Positions 23,724-38,300 of a stretch of DNA of 64,000 bases are shown here, piece after piece (within the stretch, counting starts at the first letter, position 1; each line of letters starts with the position of its first letter). The stretch comes from Strongyloides papillosus (lineage: Eukaryota > Nematoda > Chromadorea > Rhabditida > Strongyloididae). Below the pieces are notes generated by a model. That model ran no database searches, was not told the DNA's origin, and saw only the letters and a list, made by a program, of their open reading frames with translations. Position numbers and translations under genes: made by a program. The stretch is taken from positions 744,001 to 808,000 of the forward strand of contig SRSI01000013.1 of the NCBI GenBank assembly GCA_005656395.1. Direction: 5' to 3'.

Positions 23724-26700
23724 TTAACAAAAATATTCTTTGTTTTGCGGTTGAAATTGGTGTTGAACATTTCCCGGCATTAAATATTCTGCCGATTTTG
23801 AAGGACTACCAGTACAATATGCTGATATTGTTTCATTTGTCTTATAAACACCATCTGGCTGACTTCTAACATAACAAATAATACAACAAAGTAATATACA
23901 TAAAACTAATCCAATAGTTATTCCAATAATTGCTATAAAAATATTAATATATCATTAAAAAGGATTTTTCTAAGACTTACGAGTTAAAATTAATAGTTTC
24001 CTATGATTATCTGTTACAATAGATACAGAGATATCACTCTTCTTACTATTATCAATAATTTCATCCTTTTTATATAATAATTTTTCATGTGGACATACAT
24101 CAAATTTAACATTTTGTGAATATGTTAACCGCGAACTTTTTGGATCTTTAAGTGGAAAAGAATTTCCCACTTGGAGTCTTAAGATACAACCTGAAAAATT
24201 GCTATCAATAAATTGCCAAACATTTAAATTTGTAAAAAATGAAAAATTTCCATTTAATTGAGTACTAATTCTATTTCCAACTTTTAATTCAAAAGTTTTT
24301 TTGGTAGCACAAAACATGATATCATTAATTGTTTGGTCACTCATATTAACGGCATTATCAATAATTTGGTGGTGAAAAAATATACCATCATACATTGATA
24401 TGTTAAGATAACCTTGTTCTGTTATCGAAAGATTAAATACTGATTCAGCAAATAAAGCTTTTGCTTTTATAAGAGAAACATTAACTGATGATGTTTGTAC
24501 TGCCATTCTAAAACAATTTGACATTTGTGTTGGATGTTGCCATGGTATGGATAATTCTGACTTTAATGGAACAAAAATACTTCTTTCCTGATCACATTTA
24601 TCACCATCAAATGGTGATAGGGTACAATTACATTTATAATTATCATACATCTCAATACATGTACCGCCATTTTTACAATAATGTGCTTTACAATACCCTT
24701 CATAACCAGCTTTAATACCTTTAGTATTGTGGTGTTTTCTTGCCAACAACCCTAAATTAATTTCTTTACCACATAAATAAAAATTTCTCAATTGTCCTGC
24801 ATACCCAGAAAATCCTCTTTCTGTTCTCGAACCAATAATATAATTATATGTCCATGGTAAAATATTATACATAGTTGCAACACTTTCTTCTTTATCAACG
24901 ACTAACTTCATACTTAATGTATCTGCTTCCCAATACACTGTGTGCCATTTATTGTCATTAATTTTTAATCCACTTTGAATTTCTTGACTCCTTCCTCCAT
25001 TAACAATTTGTGCCACTAAATATCCTTCTCTTACAAATAATTGAAACCATCTTTCTGAATTTTTACTTTCCCAAGTAAAGATAGTCATTAGTGGATGAGA
25101 AAATCTTACTTGTATATATAAGTCAAATATATGACCATTAAATTGTTGAATACCAACCATTCTTTGATTTCTATCATTAAATGTGACAACATCAAAGGTA
25201 TTTTTTTGTGTACAAATTAATGGACCAATTGTTACATTAACACTACTTGTTCTATGAGTACCACCAATAAATAGTTGTATAATAGGTAGTAATTGAGAAT
25301 GTGTATTATATCCATCATCAACTCCATCTCTTCCTGTATCACAGTTACACATCCTATTATAATTACATGTTCCGTTTACAGTACATTCACATACTCTTGA
25401 ATATGGAGGTGCATTTGCCCATTGTAAGCCTTGTTGTCCATTTCTTGTTGCATACCATGAAGATGGTCTTCTTTCATTACCATATGTCATTAATTTACTT
25501 CCTCCACGACATTGATATCTCATGTATTGTTTACAAAATCCAAAACTTTCTATAAATTTTTCTAATGTGTCTTCCGTGATACCATATCCAAGGGTTCGCC
25601 GTACAGATCCTGGTTCTGTAGATCCAGTTACATACATACCATATGGCATATCATGATAAAGTATTGTATCAATACTATCAGACATCTCAGGATGAGTTTT
25701 ATTTGAATAGATACACTGTACTTGAAATGGTACTAATGGTCCACTTCCATCAATATCAATTGTTATATTAGTTTCATATTTTATTCTACTCTTAAAACCA
25801 GAAAATATCCCTTTACTTTTTTTATTTTGTAATTGAATTCTTTGTATATAATCTTCACATGAATACGGGAGCATTGATGTATGACAATACCTTCCAGAAT
25901 AACCATTAGAACATGAGCATTTAAATGTATCAAGTTGTGATTGTTCACATTCACCGTTATTTTCACATGGATTAGGATGACACCTGCTTATAAATGTACA
26001 CTTATTTTTAATGACATCACCAAAAATAAGGGCATTTTTTAGGTCAACAGAAGCTGAACGAAAACACCCAACACTTGAGATATTAAATGCCGTCATACTT
26101 AAACCCAGGTTTCTTACAAATGATCCCTCTAACCATAAGACTATTAAACCATTTAACTCAACATTAAATCTTCCTCCTCTCATTTTTAATGATAATGAAT
26201 GCCATGAACCATCAGATATGGAGGTGGATGAGAAATATTCTTGACGAATTCCTTGTTTCTCTGCCCGTAAAAATAAACTATTATTCTTTTCAATGGACAA
26301 ACTTAGTAATGTATCCTTATTTGCATTTAAAATTTGTAATAAATTTGAATTTTGTTTAATAATACGAAATTCAAAATTAAATGGCATAAAGGAGTATGGT
26401 ACAAAAATACTAGATCCTTCATTTAATATTGTTAATATTTGCGGCTTTGGCATATAACAATTTGTATATTTATCTTTTGGTGCATATGATAACAAATCAA
26501 TATTGTTAAGGTAAACTCTCCCTAAACAACCATGGAATGCTGATTGAATATCATCACTATACTGATCAGTTGGTCTTCCAGCAATCTCAATTTCATAGTT
26601 AAAGTCTAATTTACGATACAAACCGGCAGGAGTTGTTTCATTTAATAGGATGCCATCAATTAATAATTTAACAGAATCAAATTGATGATTCCACTTAAGT

Positions 26701-27329
26701 TCATGCCATTGACCATCATTTAAAGCAATTCCTCCAGATATTGTTGTTTTGGAGAGGGAACCAAAATCAAAGGTTACTTCAATATGACCATTAACAATTT
26801 GGGCTATTAACATATCACCTTGATCAGCAACAGAAAAGAAAAATATTCCATTTTCAAATGTTTTAAAATTGACAATTAATTCATTCTCATACATTGAAAC
26901 TAAACCCGCGTTATATGAGTCAACAGTATATGATTGATCATCTACATAAATTATTTTTGTATCTAAAAAAAGTATTTTTTTTGTTATACTACTATTATTA
27001 CATACCATAATTGCATGAATTTATTAATAATTGTGGTGTGTGGTATTTAATAACCATGTTACCTTCAAAAATTGGAACAATTTTAATTCTTTTAACAAGA
27101 ACATTCATTGAATGCCATTCAATATTATTTGCCGTAAGTGAAGAATGTATTACAATTTTTTGACCATTTTGTTGAAGGAGGGGTGTTAAATCATCCTCGT
27201 TTTCAGTTAAAGATGTATACAAATAATAAGTTCCCAGTGGCGCTATTATCGCTACTTTTTGGAGTACTTGAACATTTTCGAAAATTTTATTAAGTTCCGA
27301 GTATTGTTTATCAGTACATTCAGGGGATG
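23724..27329 (-). CDS. Caspr/CNTNAP-type neurexin-like transmembrane receptor, 5' end missing
   Basis: Three exons are clear: 27329-27006, 26962-23981 and 23932-23724 (introns 43 and 48 nt), encoding about 1,170 residues plus an unresolved N-terminus. Order: a divergent discoidin-like segment with Cys near both ends (SPECTDKQ to INSCNYD), laminin-G 1, laminin-G 2, an EGF module (CHPNPCENNGECEQ), a fibrinogen-like region (CEDYIQRIQ to CRGGSKLMTYG), laminin-G 3, a second EGF (AHYCKNGGTCIEMYDNYKC), laminin-G 4, one membrane helix (IIGITIGLVLCILLCCIICY) and a short cytoplasmic tail ending KEYFC, resembling the PDZ-binding ends of neurexins and Casprs. The order matches Caspr proteins and C. elegans NLR-1/ITX-1, which act in cell adhesion and septate-like or gap-junction organisation. 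No signal peptide is encoded here; the frame upstream has no ATG. The gene is convergent with the arrestin-domain gene, stop codons about 200 bases apart. Confidence 0.92.
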
Positions 27330-28104
27330 CTATAAAATACACATGAGAATTAAGCTTTATACATGTTCATATAATTTTACAAAATGTCTTTTTCTCTATC
27401 TTATTTTAAAAGTAAACAATAATATTTACATATTGTGTGTTTGAGAAAAATTGTTATTATAAAAAGTTTTATTTTGTCGGCTAGTAAAAAGATTGAGCAA
27501 TATTTCAATTTTTTGGATCAGTGACTTTATTGAATGTTATCAATGTGGTAGTGTATATTAATTAAAATAGAAACTACAACTTGATTATATAAAAAAGAAG
27601 TTAGCATATGTTTAATTAAAAGAACAAAGATAAATCTATCTACTAATTCTTTTTGTTATACTGTATATTACAATATTAATCAATTATTATAAAACTGTTA
27701 CACAAAATTATTTGATTAAAATAAAGAATTGTAAAAAGAATTCCCTTTGACATTTACATATGGACGTTAATCTTTTTAAACTAAATAAGGATTACTATTT
27801 AATGATAAAAAGAATTATTAAATAATTAATAATATTTTGACATATACCCATTTTATTAATACATTAATTTTTGCTTAAAACTTACATGATTTAATTGTCA
27901 ATATGTGTAGAAATAAGATAAAAAAAGCTTGTTGTAGAAGAATATATAAACTTTTCATAGTAAAAATTTAATATTTTACGAAATCAAAGGCACAAAATAT
28001 TATTAAGATTGTTTAAAAATAGAATATAGCATAATTAAAATTTTGAATGTAAAAAAGTTCTTATATACAATTATATAATAATAATTGTTATCTCAAAAAC
28101 TTAC

Positions 28105-28139
28105 AGCTTTTCGAAATTGAAAATAAACTTTTATCTTCA
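28105..28139 (-). CDS. Candidate upstream exon of the Caspr-like gene
   Basis: On the minus strand a 35-nt open segment is bounded by a strong acceptor (TTTCTTTATTTATAG) and a consensus donor (GTAAGTTTTT). Its phase joins correctly to the exon at 27329, giving EDKSLFSISKS directly before SPECTDKQ. An intron of about 775 nt would separate them. No signal-peptide exon was found further upstream, so this remains tentative. Confidence 0.3.
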
Positions 28140-31100
28140 CTATAAATAAAGAAAATAACGTAGAATATAATGTAATAAAATATTATTATATATATTAGCC
28201 TTTTTACTTATTAATATAAATTTGGATTATCCATATTTAATTATAGAATAGAAATATTATCAAAATTGTATGTATTAAAAATATTTGTTTAGAAAGGAAA
28301 GATATTTAAAAAAATAGGTAAAAATAGTTTATTTTAAGAAGATTGTTTACTATAATAAAATGTTATTCACCATAATCTTATAAAATTTTTAACAAATGTA
28401 TTTATAAATAAATATATTTATTATTTAAACTTCATACTCAAAATAATTAATTTCAAATTTGGAAGGAATTGATAAAATATGAGATGATGAATTAATAAAA
28501 TATAAAAATTTTTAACTTTTTACCATTGACATTAAATTGGCAAAAGATTATTTGAAATTTTTGTTATTTGGTAGTGAAAAAAAGGCCTTAAGGATCCTAC
28601 TCTTTAAAATCTCCTCTTTTTGTAAATAATTTTATTTTCTATAAATTATTATTAGAATTTATAATCTCATTAACAAAATTCATGTAGATAAACTTTTATT
28701 TATTTAATAAATGTTTTAAAATTTATTATGTTATCTTCAAATCAACTATATGAAGTTGCAAAAAACAACGGCATTTTTGGAATTTTGTATTAGTCAAAAG
28801 TTTATTAAGAAAATATAAAAATTGGTTATGTAAAAACTGTTACTATAAAAATATATGTCATAGAAAATAAGGAATATGTAATAATAGGATATGTTTATTT
28901 ATTTCTAATTGTTATATGAATGTTATTTTAACGGCGTCATTTAAATGATTTATCTTATAAACAATAACAATTAAATTATATTATCATTGATAGATTGCTT
29001 TTCCTATTCATCTAGGCATTTACATAAATGTATATATGTGTAAAAGCATATATGGATGTTTAGAAAAATAATGTTATACTTTTATATAGCTTATTTTCGA
29101 TGATTTAGTTGTTATATAAAATGAAAAATAATATGTAACACTTATAAAAATAAAAATGAGTGCCTGTAAATTGTGACATTTTACTTATAGATTCTGTCAT
29201 CATCAACTACAATGTCCAGATTGTTCTTAACTCCCCCCATTATTATCTTCTAAACCATATTCATAATCAGATGAGTTATAAGTTCAGATGGCAGTGTTAA
29301 ATTGTAAATAGTATATCTATATATAGACCTTAATACATTTTGTTAAAAGCAGATGTTTTAATGGTACATAGGGTGAGGACTTTAAGAAAAAAGATACCTG
29401 ATGTCAGTAATATATCTATGTTGTCTACACAATAGTAAATATCTAAAAACCAAAATTGGCTTTTAGACATATGACACATGTATAAAAGAAATACTATTTT
29501 TATAATCTCATACTTATAACACCTAAGAATAATGAAAAAAAGATTTATTATTTTCTATGATTTATACGTGAGGGAATTCAATGAGTTAAAATTTTTTTAT
29601 TTCTTTGATAATTATACATATATAGTTAATCTCGTTAACTAAATAAAAACATATGTAAACTAAAATTCTTTTTTTAAAAACAAAAAGTTCATCTAAATGA
29701 TTAGATGTAGATAGTAGCGAAAGAAATTCAACTTAGGGTAAAACTTAATATTTAACACTTTTAAATCGTTTTTACTATTTGATGAAATTTAACAAGACAA
29801 TTTAAAATGCAATACAACTTTATCTTCTTATAATATATATATCTTTTTTTAGAAGTATTTTAAAAAATGTGTATAAAAGAAATGATGCCATATAAGAACT
29901 ATAGATATTATAAAAATTTTTTTCCTTCAAACATACTACATTTGATAAATTGCTAAAAAAAATTGAAGATACAATTTTGTTAATTTTACTAAAATTATAT
30001 GCTTCCTTAAAATGATATAATCTTATTTTTATTTATATTCAAATGGTAATAGAGAGCTTAGACTAATAGTGTCTTTTATAAATTAAATAATAAGAATAGT
30101 TTTACTATATACATAAAAAAGTATCAATTCATAAAATATACTTAAATTTCTTCAGTCAAAAAATATTTTACATAATTTAATTCCTAATTAGATAAACTTC
30201 AATAAGAAATTTAATATTTATTTAATTGGAGATAAAAAATTATTTAATAACTAATAATTATTAAAAATAATATATTTTTAACTTTATTTTTTGGCATAAT
30301 ATTACAAATATAAAAATTGGTGTTGTATGAAAAGTTAAAAAAAAGAAATAAACTATATAAATAATAGTTCATAGTCATTGTAAATAAAACAAAAAAGGAA
30401 AATAAAGTTAAATTACTTCCGACGACTCTTCAGGGCAAATTATCTTAAATTGCTTAAAAATTTGTTATTTAACATTACAGAAAGGTATCTAAAAATTTTA
30501 ATTGTGAAAGAAATAGAATATCTAATTAAAAAGGATTATCTTTAAAGTCAATTTTATTCAACAAATTTTCTTTTTAAGGATATCTATTTTATAATTGGTA
30601 CTACATTAACAAGCACTATAAATCTTATTTATTTGTATAGAAAGTTTTTAAACAATTTCTAATTATTTCATTATTCACCAAACATAACAATAAACTATTA
30701 AGGCCTTTTGTTTCTCGGACATCTGGGATTATAGAAGATTTATAGATAATTATATACTTTAAATGATGCCATGCTATTTTAAGTTTTATATTTAATGGAG
30801 AAATTTTTAAATAAATGCATTGAAATTCGGTTGTTTGACATGTAAAACAACATAAACGCATATCACTATTTTTAAACAATTTAACGAAAAAAATTTTCCC
30901 TTTCATCACTTGATTTTAGGGATCTAATTTTTTGGATGTTTTATAGTACAGATTAAACAAAGTTGATATTTATATTAACTTTTTTTAAAGTTTTTATATA
31001 ACATAAAACTTGAAGTTTACTTTATATATAAAAAAGATATTAATTTATAAGTATGATACTTTATATATGATCTTTTAAAATTTTATCTTTACAAAATTTG

Positions 31101-34100
31101 ATAGAGTACAAGGATTGTGAAATTTTATACTTATATTTTAAAGTCATAAAGTAGTCTAGTAAAAGTGGTAAAATTACCAAATAACTGTTATCTTTAACAA
31201 ATTTATCGAAAGTATGAAATTTATGAATAAATCTTTTTTACACATTATTTGTAAAAATTGATTTATATTTTTTATGTAATTATTTATTTGTTATTTTATC
31301 ATAGGCAACCAAAAATTTGTACCATTGAAAAAGAATCGCTTATTACCATAAAAAATAGCATTAATAAAAAAAACAAAGAAGTATTAAAATAATACATAAA
31401 TATGAATTAACTAAAGATACTAAGTAGACACAAAAAAAAGAAGATTCATCAATTATAACAATTTTTTTTTAAAATTTAAGTCGTATTATTTTGATTGAAA
31501 ATTATTCTAACGAATAAAACAAGCTTTGTTAAGCCTGAAAAAGCTTGCTTGGGTTAAGACAACTGATTATGCATCAAATTTTAAAAGTAGTTCTTTGTAC
31601 TATAACATAAATATTATCGAAAAAATAATTTTTTAACTAATATTTTGTGAAATATTTGAATAAGTTTAACTTTAAATAGAAGCTACCATTTAACTAATAG
31701 AATATTAACTAAAACATTACAGAAGTTAAATTTTTTTTAACTTTTAATGATTGTTTGACAAATAATGTGTATCTATTTATTGTGGTAGGATAATATTGTA
31801 TCAGTAAATCAAATAAAACATAATCTTTGTTATTTCTTAAAGCTGTATCATAAAAAATTTTTTTTCCTCATTATAACTAAATGTTGTAGTCAAAAATTGT
31901 TATTTTTTATTTAAATTCACTATTAATGTAAATGGAAAACTTTAAAACGATAAAATTAAAATATTAAATTTTATATGATTTCTAAATATAACTTTTTAAT
32001 GCTTTTTTCTTTTTATATTGTGTAACTTTAATTATAAAGGTATAATTAATAAAAAATTGTTCCTATTACATAACAAATTATCAATCTTTTTTTATTTATT
32101 AATGTTATTTTTATAGGTACAATGAAAGTAGTTTTAGAAAATATAATATTATGCGCATGATTACATGAATACAAAATAGTTAGAAGTTATAAATAGAAAG
32201 TATTTTCTACTTTAAAGAATATTATCTTTTTGTTATACCTTCAAAATTCTTTGACCCAACATTTAAATGAAAACTGATTCTTTTACTCACTACATATTAA
32301 TGTGTATTTTAAAATAAGTTCTTTTACTTTAAAAAATATGTTAATTTTGTATATTTTCCATCTATATCTTTTATTTTTAAAATTATGTATAATATCTTTC
32401 GTTTTTCTGATAACTTTACATTTTGTTTTATTAATCAAACGGAGGGAAATAAAAAAAAACAACTTTTTTATGTATTAGAGTGTATAATAAAATACAACTA
32501 AACATGAAAAAAAATGCTTCAAATAATCATGTATATATACATTCCCATTTTTTTGTAGTCACTTAAAGTACACTTTTTTAAGTATCATCTTCAGTAATAC
32601 CAACATGATTAATATTTAATATCGACAATATTTTTTTATCAAGTATAGGAAGGAAAAATATCACCTAAACAATTGTATTTAAACATTCATCATCATTACC
32701 AATTTGTTGATTTACTTCAATGTATAAAAGTTTAATGTTATTATAGTATCATGAATTTATTGTTAATATTACGACTACATATTTATACTATCATCTTATT
32801 TATTATCTATTCTCTTTTATAGTAATATATAAAGATATTAAGAAGATACATTTGACAATCATTTATGAACAACCAAAATAAGAAATTAAAATATATCAAA
32901 ATATCATTTAATCAAAATTTAAGATATACATATTAGAGTAAAAAGAAAAATTACATGTTCTTTATATCTATTAACTTCAAAATAACGTATATATAAATAA
33001 TGAATTATAAAAAATATGTAAATTATTTTTTCTACTTTTTTATATTATCTATAAAGAGATCAGATCATAAAATAGGATGATACTTTATATTAATTTATAG
33101 ATTATCATTTATTATTATATGTTTATCTTTACAAAACCACTTAATATTTTTATTGTAATTTGTCAAATGATAGTATATATGATTAAAAGTGTTAAATAAT
33201 CCGTTAATTTTTCGTAAAAATCAAGTTTGATCTTTGTAATGTTTAATTTGTTTTATTAAAATAACATATTTCAGGTTATTATAAAAATGTAAGATTAATC
33301 TTCCTTAAAACTTAAGATTATATTTAATATTAAGATTTCCCTTTTTTTAATTATTAAATTACTATTATTTATTAAGTCACTATAAATCTATATATAAGTT
33401 GATGCTTCTACTATTTGTTAATAACGGAAATACTTAGCAATTTAAATTATATATCTCTTGCTAATTCATCCACTTCATTTAAAAATAATTTGACAATACT
33501 TATTATTAAACCTTTATTTGAACTTCATCTTTCTCCTTCAACACATATATATTGTAATGATAATATATAACGTTGATACAAATTGTTAGAGTTAACAAAA
33601 ATATAATAGTCATAAATTAACACAACTTGAAGTATTATTCCTCACTATAGTATAATTTTTATGGAAGTGTTGTTAAGATTTTATTATAACAATTAACATT
33701 TTCTGTTTAATACAAGCAAATCTTTACATATATAGATTATTTATTGTATTTATACACGATAAGGTAAAAATCAGTTAAATTAATATTTAAAATGAAAATA
33801 ACTACTTACTATTTTAGATTTCTATAATTTAATTATTTATTTTTTTAGCGAAAAAAATTAAATCTTCCTAATTTTATTATTTAATACTTATTACATTTAT
33901 TTTTAACAGAAGTTATAAGAAATTCCCTTATCATAGAAGTTATAACTTTTTGCTTGTATAAATTTTGAATAAAAGAAAATAAAAATTTATCTAGGCACCT
34001 TAATGCAACATAATTATTTTAATAAAATAAGCGTATAATTAGTGAATGTTTTATAAAAAATAATTATATATTTTGTTTGTACTGGTACTAAAACTAATAA

Positions 34101-35327
34101 AATTGTCTATAATTTTATATTTTCAAATAGAGTTAACATTAAAATTACTCATACTTTATTTTTTTAATTCTTTTTTTTTAATAATCAGATGATTTGCTTA
34201 TAGCAATATAATTGTTACAATTGTCTACCTTGTTTTTTATTCTTTTTCTTAGCATTCTATATGTTTATGATTTTACCACACAAATAGTAAATATAGATAA
34301 CTTTATCAGGACAGCGTTGGAAAATTAAATTAGCTTTCAATTTAATATTTACAAAAACGTGTTCCAGCATTTTAATACGTTTCTTTGTTTCTTAATCTTT
34401 ATAGTTTTATTAATCGCTATTTTAAAATAAATAAATATATTAAAAGTTTTGAAATAATATGTTTACCATACTGATAATATTCTAAAAACATCACATTAAA
34501 ATATTATATTTTTTTGATACCTTTTTTTGAATTACCATAAAATATTTTATGTTTACAAAAAAATCATACTTTCTCATAGATTTAAATTATATTATAAATA
34601 GAGTGATAAAAGGATTATTTATTTTGGTTGCAAAAATATCAACTAATTTAATTTGATTTTTATCCTAATATATAACATTTACAAAAATAAAATCTTTTAA
34701 TCTTCAATATTTTATAACAATATACTTTATATTGATGATGAAGTTTTCCTGTATTAAGTCAATTCTTCTTCCATTCTTTTCTAAATTTATCTTTTTTGAA
34801 TATTTATAGTATAAGTATTATACTGTTGGATACTTAAACATGTTTTATCATTAACTACTGAAATTAAAATAATATTTACATGATAATCACATTTTATAAT
34901 AGCATTCGCATAATTTAATATTAAATGGTATTCTTTTATACATATTCAGTTTATGAACCACATTTTTAGTATTCTTCAATTGTACAAATTTATAGAATTA
35001 TACATTTGTAACATTTTACAATGTTTAATAATATATTGAAATACCTCATATGACTTTTTGATAAAAACTTTTACTTATACACTAAATGCTTTTAATTAAA
35101 CTATTTGATTACATTTTTAATTGTTAGTAGAAAAAAATATTTCTATATAATTTTTTTTTGTATATTTTACTATTACTATACCCAAAAATGGTTATATTAC
35201 TAATAATGTAACATTCCACCTTTGTACAGTTTTTCCTTTTTGTGATTACTCATTATTTTACAAAATTGTATACGAGTTATATTTTTATAAATATATAATG
35301 TAATTACATTTTTCCTGCTACAATTTT

Positions 35328-35342
35328 ATTTTTCACTTTTAG
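35328..35342 (+). promoter_or_regulatory. Candidate trans-splice acceptor of the NHERF gene
   Basis: A pyrimidine-rich tract ending TTTTTCACTTTTAG lies 3 nt before the ATG at 35346. Such close spacing is typical of spliced-leader acceptor sites in nematodes, though a distant cis exon cannot be excluded. Confidence 0.45.
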
Positions 35343-35345
35343 AAA

Positions 35346-38300
35346 ATGGTACTATTTCAATTGCCACCATCTGCTCCATGTCCAAGATTATGTGTAATAA
35401 TTAAAAAATCTATTGATCAGGTATACATTAGAGAATAGATAATAAATATCCTCATAATTATATATCTAAATTTTTTATTTTTACAGGAGTATGGATTTAA
35501 TCTTCATGCTGAAAAGGTTAGAGGACAATTCATTGGAGCAATAGATACTGATAGTCCAGCAGATATTGCTGGACTTCGTTCAGGTGATAGAATATTTGCC
35601 GTTAATGGAGCCTTAATTCAGGGTGAATCACATAAACAAGTTGTTCAAAGAATTAAAGAAAATCCATTACAATGTGAACTTCTTGTTATCTCTGAGGAAG
35701 GAGCAGAATGGTATATGAAAAATAAAATACAAATTACACCTTCCTTACCAAATGTTATAAGAGTTTGTAGAGAGGTATGTTTATACATATAAAATATATA
35801 CACTATATGTAGCTTAAAGTTAATTTATCATACAATATAAAAAAGATATTTGTTTATAATTAATATTAAAGATAAATTTAATTTTTTTCGTTATATATCA
35901 ATTTTAGTGGGAAGATTCTATGAGACCAAATAATTATCGTTCCAAAAGATTGTCAAATTTCTTTTTGACACAAAATGATAATATGTTATTAAATAATAGT
36001 TCATTTACCTTTAAAAATGATGATGATAATAATAATAGGGATTTATCTATGGGTTTTTTTTATTCCTTAAATAATGAAATGATGAAAAATAGTAAGCGTT
36101 TACGTAATTTTTCATCACCAAAATTACAAAAAATCACGAGAAATGTAAAATGTCAATCTCTTGCGGCTGATAGTTTATCTTTATCATCATTTTTATCTTT
36201 ATCACCACGAATAGAAAGTAAATCAAATATGGTAACATTAAAAGCTAATTCACACACAAGTTTGGTGAAACAGGTAGTTTTATTTGTGACAATCTTTAGA
36301 TGATTTATATGTGCCATTTGCTTTATTAACAATTTTCACATCACTTCAACGAGTCACCTACACTTATAATTAAAATTTTTTATCCTATATTTAAATACAC
36401 ATACTTTCAACTACAGAAATTAAATTTATATTATGAATCATAGATGTTAACTTTAGCTTAAAAATTAGTCATACAGTTTGTTTTCTCATTTTATTTGTTG
36501 ACCTTTAATAATATACACATAATAAATAACCCTAATTTTGAGTGTCTAAAGGAATATCTTTTGTTGGTGTTAATAAAATATATACTTAAAAAGTCAATAA
36601 AATTTACAAATATATTCAATGGTTTTTATTAAAAAATTTTAGACTAAAAAAATGGTATTATTTCATAATGTAATACTTTATTTCGAAATTTTTTTCTATA
36701 TCTACCTTTTTAAAATAAAATTAGTCTTTAATTTCTAATGAAGTACATTTTTTTCACATCATCATATAATATAAATTTAGAACAAGTTTTTATTGAATTA
36801 CTTTTAAGCCTTTCTTTTTTAAACATTTTCACATTAAATTTTTTTTTAAATGATAGGATGTCAAATTTACCTAGGAAAATAAAAAAGTATATCTAAGGTT
36901 ACTAAGTAATGAAAATATCATTTGACAAAAGATATTGTATATTATCTTCAAATTTAGGGGGTGTTAGTATAGTATGACGACAAATCATTATAAATTTTCA
37001 ATTTTTTTCTCGTAAATCCTTCTATTACTAATCATTATATAATGCATATACTATCTCAAAATTTACTTTTTTTTTATTTTCACATTACATATTTGGTCTT
37101 TTAAACATATAAATAAAATTATTATTTTTTAAACCGTTACTAAGAACAAAAGTTTTCATTATGACACTAAGTGTAATAATATTTTGAAATGATTAATATA
37201 TAAGTATTTCCAAATGTATATATATAAATATATATCTATAATAGAAAAATATAATCTTAGTACGTAATTTATAACTTATAATACTGTTATTAAAACTTTA
37301 AGCCTTTTATATTCATTAGATATATTGTATTTAACAGAGTATTTGCATATTATCAATAATATTTTTACTGAATTACCTTTAATTTTTTTTGACACTTCTT
37401 TTATACAACTGTTTACGTATTGTGTAATCAAACTATTATCTCGCCTTACTTTTTAATAATAAGTACATTTATTAATGTATGATTAAATGAGGAATTTTTT
37501 ATAATAATACTTATGTTTTTATATTGAAAGAAATATATTATAAAGCAATAATATGTACTTTTATTCCTAAGTAATTAATGAATTATTTATATTACTACAC
37601 GACTCAATTTGAAAATGAAAAAAAATTTATCATTATCCAACGCTATTTTAGATTAACTGTAATAAATCTATGCCTCTAGTATTAGTTATTTCTATTAAAA
37701 GTTAAAAATTTCCCTTAGTATTAGATATTAAATATATTTATTTTTAAAATATTTTACCATCATTAATGCCCTCCATAATAAATATTGAGTGTTTTGTCAA
37801 AGATTTTCTTCTGTCATATCGCATAACAAATTTTGTAGAATATTTACAGTTTTTAAAACCTTCTACTTATCTTAACAATTTATTGCTTACCAATGGAAAG
37901 TTAATTACAATAGTAATTTTGCAATCTTTTAATTGTATAGACAAAGACTTAACTGCTGAAAAACTTAAATATACCATTTTTTCTAGCTAGCATTAATTTA
38001 ATTTAATAAGTTGCCATTAGAATAAGCTATTTTTAATTCGCTTTTTTATATTTATTAATAGATATTATATTCCAATTTAATGTCGTTTTTTTTAATTTTA
38101 AAAGAATACTCTACAATTAGGTTAAACAAAGTCTCTTATTATTTGCACAAACAAACAGCAGCTAACAAATAATTGTTTAAAAGGAAATTTTTTTATAACT
38201 TACATAAAATATCATTGTCATAATAGTTTTTTATTACCTATTTTTATAATCATAAAACGTTAATTTTTTTAAGAATGATTGTATATTACAATTGAAAAAA

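Larger units (their letters stand above)
27330..35345. other. 8 kb AT-rich gene-poor region
   Basis: No convincing coding gene is visible. It must contain the missing 5' exon or exons and the promoter of the Caspr-like gene (-), and the promoter of the NHERF gene (+). A 94-residue minus-strand ORF at 30625-30909 has no recognisable domain and no splice context. No tRNA or strong repeats were identified. Confidence 0.45.

Noticed and set aside
30625..30909. 94-residue minus-strand ORF in the gene-poor region
   Set aside because: No domain, no splice or promoter context, and composition like the surrounding AT-rich DNA.
37766..37990. 74-residue ORF inside the long NHERF intron
   Set aside because: No recognisable domain and no flanking splice sites in a fitting phase; likely chance.
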